Assembly: GCA_016190405.1 (NCBI GenBank)
Contig: JACPQO010000213.1
Span: forward strand, 1 to 9,089
Length of the DNA stretch: 9,089 nucleotides
Source: Chloroflexota bacterium
Lineage (GTDB): Bacteria; Chloroflexota; Dehalococcoidia; SM23-28-2; RBG-16-64-32
Direction: 5' to 3'
Both the position numbers and the translations under genes were made by a program. The notes beneath the pieces were generated by a model. That model was not told the origin of the DNA and searched no databases. It was given only the letters and a program-made list of their open reading frames with translations. The stretch's first letter is position 1. Each line of letters opens with the position of its first letter. Below are positions 4,969-9,089 of the stretch, in pieces.

Positions 4969-6498
4969 GTGACGCTATCGATCCGCCTCAAGCTCGTCCT
5001 GGCCTTCAACATTTTCCTCATCGCCCTCGCCGTCCTCGGTTACTTCGTCTACCGCCATCTCGACCGTTCCCGTGACCTCTCCTCAGATGTCAGCGGCGTC
5101 CTCACCTCCCGCGTGGAGTACGTGTCGGAGCTGGACGACCTGGTGAACCGGCTACGGTTCATGGAGCTGGCATACTTGACGGAGGCAGACCCTTCTCTTC
5201 GCGCCTCCATCGGCGGGCAGACGGCGACGACCATCGGTGATGTCGACAGCACCATCTCCCGCTATAGGGCCACCATCGACGGAGAACCGCCCGCCTCCCT
5301 CACGCGGTTCGAAGAGGATTACGGCGCCTACTTGCAGGAGCGAGAGCAAGTAGCCGCTGCCGTAAACGCCGGGCGGATGGATGATGCCTGGGCTGCGTTC
5401 AACGCCTCCGGGCCGTACTTCCAGAAGGTGTCAGATGCGGTCTTCCGCCTGCACCGGGACGCCCATGCCGATGCCCAGGCCGCCGCCAGCCATGCCGATT
5501 CGCTCCTCGGCGAGCTCCAGTTCATCATGATCGGCGGGCTCGCGGCCGCCTCCCTGCTGATCTTTGCCGTCGGCCATCCCCTCAGCACCGGCATCCACCG
5601 CCGGCTGCGCGAGCTCCTGGACGGCATCCGGAGGGTAAGCCGGGGCGAGCTGGACCAGCCGATGGCGGTCCGCGGCAGCGATGAGATCGCGGTCGTGGCC
5701 AGCTCGTTCAACACCATGATGGAGTCGCTGCGCTCGGCGCGGGACGAGGTGAGCGCGCTGCACCGTCAGGCCCTGGACATGCAGGAGGAGCGCATCTCGC
5801 TCCTGAGGGGCAGGATGGCGCAGGTGGTGAGGGCCCAGGAAGAGGAGAGGCGGCGCGTGGCCCGGGAACTCCACGACCAGGCGGGCCAGGTCCTGACCGC
5901 CCTGCAGATGGGGCTGAGCCGGCTGCAGACGAGCGGCCCCACGCCCGAAGTGGAGGCGCTGGCGGCTTCCCTGCGCGAGATGGCGCTGGAGGCTATGAAC
6001 GAGGTGCGCAATCTGGCCCTGGACCTCCGTCCCAGCGCCCTGGATGAGCTGGGCCTCCCCGGCGCGCTCAAGGACTACGTGGAGACGTTCTCCAGCCGGA
6101 CGGGCCTGCCGGCCGAATTGAAGGTGAGCGGCGCCCAGAGGCGGCTATCGGCCGAGGCGGAGGCTACCCTCTTCCGTATCGCCCAGGAGGGGCTCACCAA
6201 CGTGGCCAAGCACTCGCAGGCCAGCCGCGTCCTGGTATCCCTCAGCTTCGCCGATCCGACGTTGCACCTGGTGGTAGAGGATGACGGCGTCGGTTTCGAC
6301 GCCGAACGGGCCCTCGGCTCCGACCAGTACAACAGCCTGGGGCTGCTGGGCATTCAGGAGCGCTGTCACCTACTGGGGGCCGATCTTCAGATTCGATCGC
6401 GCCCCCAGGAAGGGACGAAGCTCATGGTCAGCCTAAAGATGGCGCCCAATGCCGCGCCCGCTTCAGACTGTGGCGAGACCAAGCTGGAGGCGGCGTAG
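4969..6498 (+). CDS. NarX/DegS-type membrane sensor histidine kinase
   Basis: The 509-residue kinase has membrane segments at about 8-28 and 185-203 enclosing a helical extracytoplasmic sensor (about 30-180) resembling a four-helix bundle. A HAMP domain follows (about 205-258), then a coiled coil (about 256-290), a HisKA_3 dimerisation domain with phospho-acceptor His302 in RRRVARELHDQAGQVLT, and an HATPase domain with N-box EGLTNVAKH (407-415, Asn411), G1 box DDGVGFD (438-444) and GLLGIQERC (458-466). All key kinase residues are present. It probably autophosphorylates on His302 and passes the phosphate to the regulator encoded directly downstream. Nothing in the sensor reveals the signal; no PAS, GAF or P-box-like nitrate motif is evident. 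The start is GTG 4969 with GAGG five bases upstream. Divergence from the cytochrome gene hints at a respiratory or redox stimulus. Confidence 0.93.
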   Translation: MTLSIRLKLVLAFNIFLIALAVLGYFVYRHLDRSRDLSSDVSGVLTSRVEYVSELDDLVNRLRFMELAYLTEADPSLRASIGGQTATTIGDVDSTISRYRATIDGEPPASLTRFEEDYGAYLQEREQVAAAVNAGRMDDAWAAFNASGPYFQKVSDAVFRLHRDAHADAQAAASHADSLLGELQFIMIGGLAAASLLIFAVGHPLSTGIHRRLRELLDGIRRVSRGELDQPMAVRGSDEIAVVASSFNTMMESLRSARDEVSALHRQALDMQEERISLLRGRMAQVVRAQEEERRRVARELHDQAGQVLTALQMGLSRLQTSGPTPEVEALAASLREMALEAMNEVRNLALDLRPSALDELGLPGALKDYVETFSSRTGLPAELKVSGAQRRLSAEAEATLFRIAQEGLTNVAKHSQASRVLVSLSFADPTLHLVVEDDGVGFDAERALGSDQYNSLGLLGIQERCHLLGADLQIRSRPQEGTKLMVSLKMAPNAAPASDCGETKLEAA

Positions 6499-6502
6499 GA
6501 GG
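6497..6502 (+). promoter_or_regulatory. Ribosome binding site of the response regulator, overlapping the kinase stop
   Basis: AGGAGG shares its first two bases with the TAG stop of the kinase and lies 5 nt before ATG 6508, so translation of the two genes is likely coupled. Confidence 0.75.
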
Positions 6503-6507
6503 CGACT

Positions 6508-7173
6508 ATGGACGGCAAGAAGATCGGCGTGCTCTTGGCGGACGACCACCTGATGGTACGCACGGGGCTGAGGATGATCATCGACGCCCAGCCGGACATG
6601 AAGGTCGTCGGGGAGGCGAAGAACGGGCTGGAGGCGATCCAGATGGCGGAGCAGGTCCACCCGGACGTGGTGGTGATGGACATAAGCATGCCCAGCCTGG
6701 GTGGCCTGGAGGCGACCCGCCGCATCAAGCGCCAGATGGATGACGCCCAGGTCTTGATGCTGACCATGCACGACAACGAGCAGTTCTTCTTCCAGGCGAT
6801 CCAGGCGGGCGCCAACGGCTACGTCACCAAGACCGCTCCCGAGTGGGAGCTGCTGACGGCGATCCGCTCGGTCGACCAGGGGAACTGCTACCTCAACGCT
6901 GGGGTCACCAAGCTGCTGGTCAGCGATTACCTGGAGAGGATCAAGCGGGGCGAGCGGCGCCAGCCCGACGACCTGCTGACGGACCGCGAGCGCGAGATCC
7001 TGAACCTGGTGGCCGCTGGCCATTCCAACCGGGAGATCGCCCAGATCCTGAACATCAGCGAGCACACCGTGCACAACCATCGCGCGCGACTGATGGAGAA
7101 GCTGGGCGTGCACAACCGGCTGGAGCTGCTGAAGTACGCCCTGCGCCAGGGGATCATCACCGCCGAGACCTGA
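6508..7173 (+). CDS. NarL/FixJ-family response regulator
   Basis: The 221-residue protein has an N-terminal receiver domain (about 5-122) with acidic pair Asp12-Asp13, phospho-acceptor Asp58 in VVVMDISMP, Thr86 and Lys108 (GYVTKTA), a linker, and a LuxR-type helix-turn-helix (about 155-216) with LLTDREREILNLVAAGHSNREIAQILNISEHTVHNHRARLMEKLGV. All phosphorylation residues are intact. It follows the histidine kinase by nine bases and is its evident partner. Targets are not shown by sequence; the 15-bp repeats beside the cytochrome gene are a reasonable candidate (inference). No canonical terminator follows; the next gene is convergent 32 nt away. Confidence 0.95.
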   Translation: MDGKKIGVLLADDHLMVRTGLRMIIDAQPDMKVVGEAKNGLEAIQMAEQVHPDVVVMDISMPSLGGLEATRRIKRQMDDAQVLMLTMHDNEQFFFQAIQAGANGYVTKTAPEWELLTAIRSVDQGNCYLNAGVTKLLVSDYLERIKRGERRQPDDLLTDREREILNLVAAGHSNREIAQILNISEHTVHNHRARLMEKLGVHNRLELLKYALRQGIITAET

Positions 7174-7205
7174 GGCGTCGCCGGCGTGAAGCGGGGCTGG
7201 CGCGG

Positions 7206-8636
7206 CTAGGACAGCCGGTACCAGCTGTCCATGTGCCTCCTGAGGAGGTCGGCGATTATGCCCCGGTCGGGCAGGGTGTTGGCCATCCCGTAGACCGGCG
7301 CCAGGCCGCCCTCCACGGACGGGTTTGCCTTCACATCGGCGATGGATGCCCTCAGGTCCGTGAGGAGCCGCTCCGCCACGCCCGGCTGGGTATGGCGCAG
7401 GGTGACGCACAGATGGATCGCGGCGGGCCTCTGGAGGCCGTTCAGGTTCCACCCCCTGGCGGTCATGGCGTCCATCACCCTATAGATATCGACTGCCTCC
7501 GACCCGAAGGCGATGACGAACAGGGGATCGCCGATGACGTAGAGGTCGGGGATGTGCCCTATGCCTTTCTTGATCGCCGCCGCTGTGTCCAGGATCCGTT
7601 TGCTGGCCTCCAGGTACCCCCGTTCACCGATGGACACCATGGCCGCCCAGCAGGCCGCCGCCAGGCCGCCCGGCCGGCTGCCGGCGAACGACGGCGAGCA
7701 GTATAGGCCGCCGGACCAGTCGGTGGCCGTGAAGTACTGGCAGTGGCGCAGCTCGTGGCCGCGGTAGAGCACCACGGACGTACCCTTCGCCGCGTAGCCG
7801 TACTTGTGGGTGTCGGCAGAAATGGAGGTGACGCCCGGCAGCCGGAAATCGAAGGGCGGCACGTCGTATCCCAGCTTCTCGGCCCAGGGCAGGAGGAACC
7901 CGCCCAGGCAGGCGTCGGTGTGGAAGCCGATGCCGCGGGCGCGGGCCAGCTCTGACAGCTCTTCGATGGGGTCGATCAGGCCGTGGGGGAACGGCGGCGC
8001 CGAGCCGACGATGACGATCGTGTTGTCCGTAATCGCTCTCTCTGTGGCCGCCACGTCCGCCCGGTAGTCTGCGCCCACCGGCACGTGGATGATCCTGATC
8101 CCGAAGTACTGGGCCGCCTTGTCGAAGGCGGCGTGCCCCGTGGAGGGGACTATCATATCGGGCTGGGTGATGCCCCTCTTCTCGCGGGCCTGATCCCGAT
8201 AGGCTTTCATGGCCAGGAGGATGCTCTCGGTGCCGCCGGAGGACACGGAGCCGCAGATCTCCTCCGGCGTGCCGGGCTCGGCGCCCGACCGATCGGCGCC
8301 CAGCATCCGGGCGGTCATGGCGACGATCTCAGACTCGAACTTGATGGCGCTGGGCCAGAGGTCCGTGTGCAGGGGGTTGGACTGGGAGTTGATGGCATAG
8401 ACCTGGTTGAGGAACTCGATGTGCTCCTCGTCACCGTTGTAGACGGAGCCCGAGGCGTAACCGGCGCGCCAGCGGGCGGCCTCCAGGGCGCTCATGTCCC
8501 GCATCTCGGCCAGGACCTCGTCGCGGTCTCGGCCCAGCTCCGGGATGCGGGTGTAGGTCTGGAAGCGCTGCCGGTAGGACTTGATGGTGGCCTGCGGCGG
8601 GCTGGACTGGCGGCCGGGCTCTGCTTGCAGCGTCAT
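7206..8636 (-). CDS. PLP-dependent sphingosine-1-phosphate lyase-like enzyme
   Basis: This group II PLP carbon-carbon lyase/decarboxylase (476 residues) matches sphingosine-1-phosphate lyase along its length. Landmarks: SGSVY with Tyr66, NPLHTD with His90, SGGTES (133-138) holding the cofactor phosphate, GHAAFDKA with His168 stacking on [20 protein letters not shown] with Asp241, [13 protein letters not shown] with Schiff-base Lys278, TDWSGGLY with Tyr312, AGSRPGG, and [14 protein letters not shown]. Eukaryotic enzymes have an N-terminal membrane anchor; this one lacks it and should be cytosolic, like the Symbiobacterium enzyme. The known reaction cleaves long-chain-base phosphate to phosphoethanolamine and a fatty aldehyde. 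Physiological substrate here is uncertain, as the neighbour is an FGGY kinase, not a lipid kinase. AAGGAG lies 8 nt before the ATG. Glutamate or tyrosine decarboxylase is less likely. Confidence 0.9.
   Translation of the reverse strand: MTLQAEPGRQSSPPQATIKSYRQRFQTYTRIPELGRDRDEVLAEMRDMSALEAARWRAGYASGSVYNGDEEHIEFLNQVYAINSQSNPLHTDLWPSAIKFESEIVAMTARMLGADRSGAEPGTPEEICGSVSSGGTESILLAMKAYRDQAREKRGITQPDMIVPSTGHAAFDKAAQYFGIRIIHVPVGADYRADVAATERAITDNTIVIVGSAPPFPHGLIDPIEELSELARARGIGFHTDACLGGFLLPWAEKLGYDVPPFDFRLPGVTSISADTHKYGYAAKGTSVVLYRGHELRHCQYFTATDWSGGLYCSPSFAGSRPGGLAAACWAAMVSIGERGYLEASKRILDTAAAIKKGIGHIPDLYVIGDPLFVIAFGSEAVDIYRVMDAMTARGWNLNGLQRPAAIHLCVTLRHTQPGVAERLLTDLRASIADVKANPSVEGGLAPVYGMANTLPDRGIIADLLRRHMDSWYRLS
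7209..7230. terminator. Inverted repeat at the convergent 3' ends, possible bidirectional terminator
   Basis: GGACAGC (7209-7215) and GCTGTCC (7224-7230) form a perfect 7-bp stem around an 8-base loop, overlapping the last codons of the lyase gene and 36 nt past the response-regulator stop. No U-tract follows on either side, so termination is only suggested by position between convergent genes. Confidence 0.35.
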
Positions 8637-8644
8637 GGCGTGTG

Positions 8645-8650
8645 CTCCTT
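8645..8650 (-). promoter_or_regulatory. Ribosome binding site of the lyase-like gene
   Basis: AAGGAG on the minus strand, 8 nt before ATG 8636, inside the 38-nt spacer after the kinase gene. It supports the annotated start and reading as a second gene of the same transcript. Confidence 0.7.
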
Positions 8651-8674
8651 CGGGGCGTGACCAGCGATGGGTTG

Positions 8675-9088
8675 CTACCTGCGGGCGTTGAGGCGGGCAT
8701 ACATGCCCTTGTTGTTCTTGTAGATGTTGAGGAACTCGCCGAAGAGCTCGTCGTAGATCCCCCGGTGGTCTGGGTTCGGGTCATAGGTCTCGGTACTCTC
8801 GACCCGTTCAGGGATGTCGGCGAAGGCGAGGTGGCCGAGGGCCACCGCGGCCACGAAGGCGGCGCCGCGGGCGTTGGCCAGGCCGGGGTCCGTGACGCGG
8901 CGGATCCTGCGGTCGAGGACGTCGGCCAGGATGTGGCACCACAGTTCTGACCTGGCGCCGCCGCCGATGAAGTTGATGGCCTGGAAGCGCCTCTTCACGA
9001 AGCGCTCCACGGCCTGGTTCATCCAGCGGGCGTTGTAGGCCACGCCCTCCAGGACGGCCCTGATCAGGTGGGCGCGGGTGGTGCTGAG
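8675..9088 (-). CDS. FGGY-family carbohydrate kinase, C-terminal part (runs off right edge)
   Basis: The visible 137 residues are the end of an FGGY kinase, which phosphorylates sugars or polyols with ATP in the cytosol. The FGGY_C landmarks are [18 protein letters not shown] near the edge, [21 protein letters not shown] (the GGGA-S-x-x-W nucleotide-binding motif) and [16 protein letters not shown], followed by a short tail ([24 protein letters not shown]) typical of xylulokinase-like members. The frame stays open to the edge, so the GTG at 9043 is internal, not a start. It precedes the lyase-like gene by 38 nt in the same direction, suggesting one operon. Substrate cannot be told from this part; xylulokinase is the usual default label. 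Confidence 0.9.
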   Translation of the reverse strand, partial: LSTTRAHLIRAVLEGVAYNARWMNQAVERFVKRRFQAINFIGGGARSELWCHILADVLDRRIRRVTDPGLANARGAAFVAAVALGHLAFADIPERVESTETYDPNPDHRGIYDELFGEFLNIYKNNKGMYARLNARR

Positions 9089-9089
9089 C

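Noticed and set aside
6463..7452. 329-codon open frame on the minus strand across the response regulator
   Set aside because: It is fully antisense to a receiver/LuxR protein with intact motifs; long opposing frames are expected in GC-rich coding DNA, and its composition shows no domain.
6843..7706. 287-codon plus-strand frame overlapping the regulator and the lyase gene
   Set aside because: Alternative frame of two well-supported genes, rich in Arg/Pro/Gly/Ala, with no recognisable motif.
9041..9043. GTG at 9043 as start of a short separate gene
   Set aside because: The frame continues upstream to the window edge with conserved FGGY kinase sequence, so this is an internal valine codon.

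Overview
The window is GC-rich (roughly two thirds G+C by eye) and densely coded. It reads as a chromosomal segment of a free-living bacterium with c-type cytochromes. The combination of a CxxxY-type CcmE, an extracytoplasmic domain joined to a cytosolic zinc ribbon, an NHL propeller beside a multihaem cytochrome, and a sphingosine-1-phosphate-lyase-like protein would fit Chloroflexota (Dehalococcoidia/SAR202-like). That placement is inference only; no phylogenetic marker is present.

Left block (1-2735, all minus strand): a four-gene operon reading leftwards. In order of transcription it holds a membrane protein with a cytosolic double-CxxC zinc ribbon, a 184-residue single-pass membrane protein of unknown family, the haem chaperone CcmE in its CxxxY variant, and CcmF, which runs off the left edge. 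Genes overlap or nearly abut (ATGA, 26 nt, TGATG). A TTGACA promoter-like element and an 18-bp Crp/Fnr-type dyad lie upstream in 2736-2879.

Centre (2880-4968): two more minus-strand genes for the electron-transfer side, an NHL-repeat beta-propeller with a membrane anchor and a small NapC/NrfH-like membrane cytochrome with five CXXCH motifs. Between them is a 323-nt gap with several hairpins and one copy of a 15-bp element; the other copy sits just upstream of the cytochrome gene. A second Crp/Fnr-like dyad lies in the gap between the cytochrome gene and the divergent two-component operon.

Right of centre (4969-7173, plus strand): a NarX/DegS-type sensor histidine kinase (HAMP, HisKA_3, HATPase) and a NarL/FixJ response regulator, tightly coupled behind a good sigma70-type promoter.

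Right block (7206-9088, minus strand): a soluble PLP enzyme closely resembling sphingosine-1-phosphate lyase, preceded in the same orientation by the C-terminal part of an FGGY carbohydrate kinase that enters from the right edge.

Working model (inference): the left and centre genes make and install c-type haem on a membrane quinol- or electron-linked cytochrome, under control of a Crp/Fnr-family regulator and perhaps the adjacent two-component system. The lyase/kinase pair is a separate metabolic unit convergent with the two-component operon.
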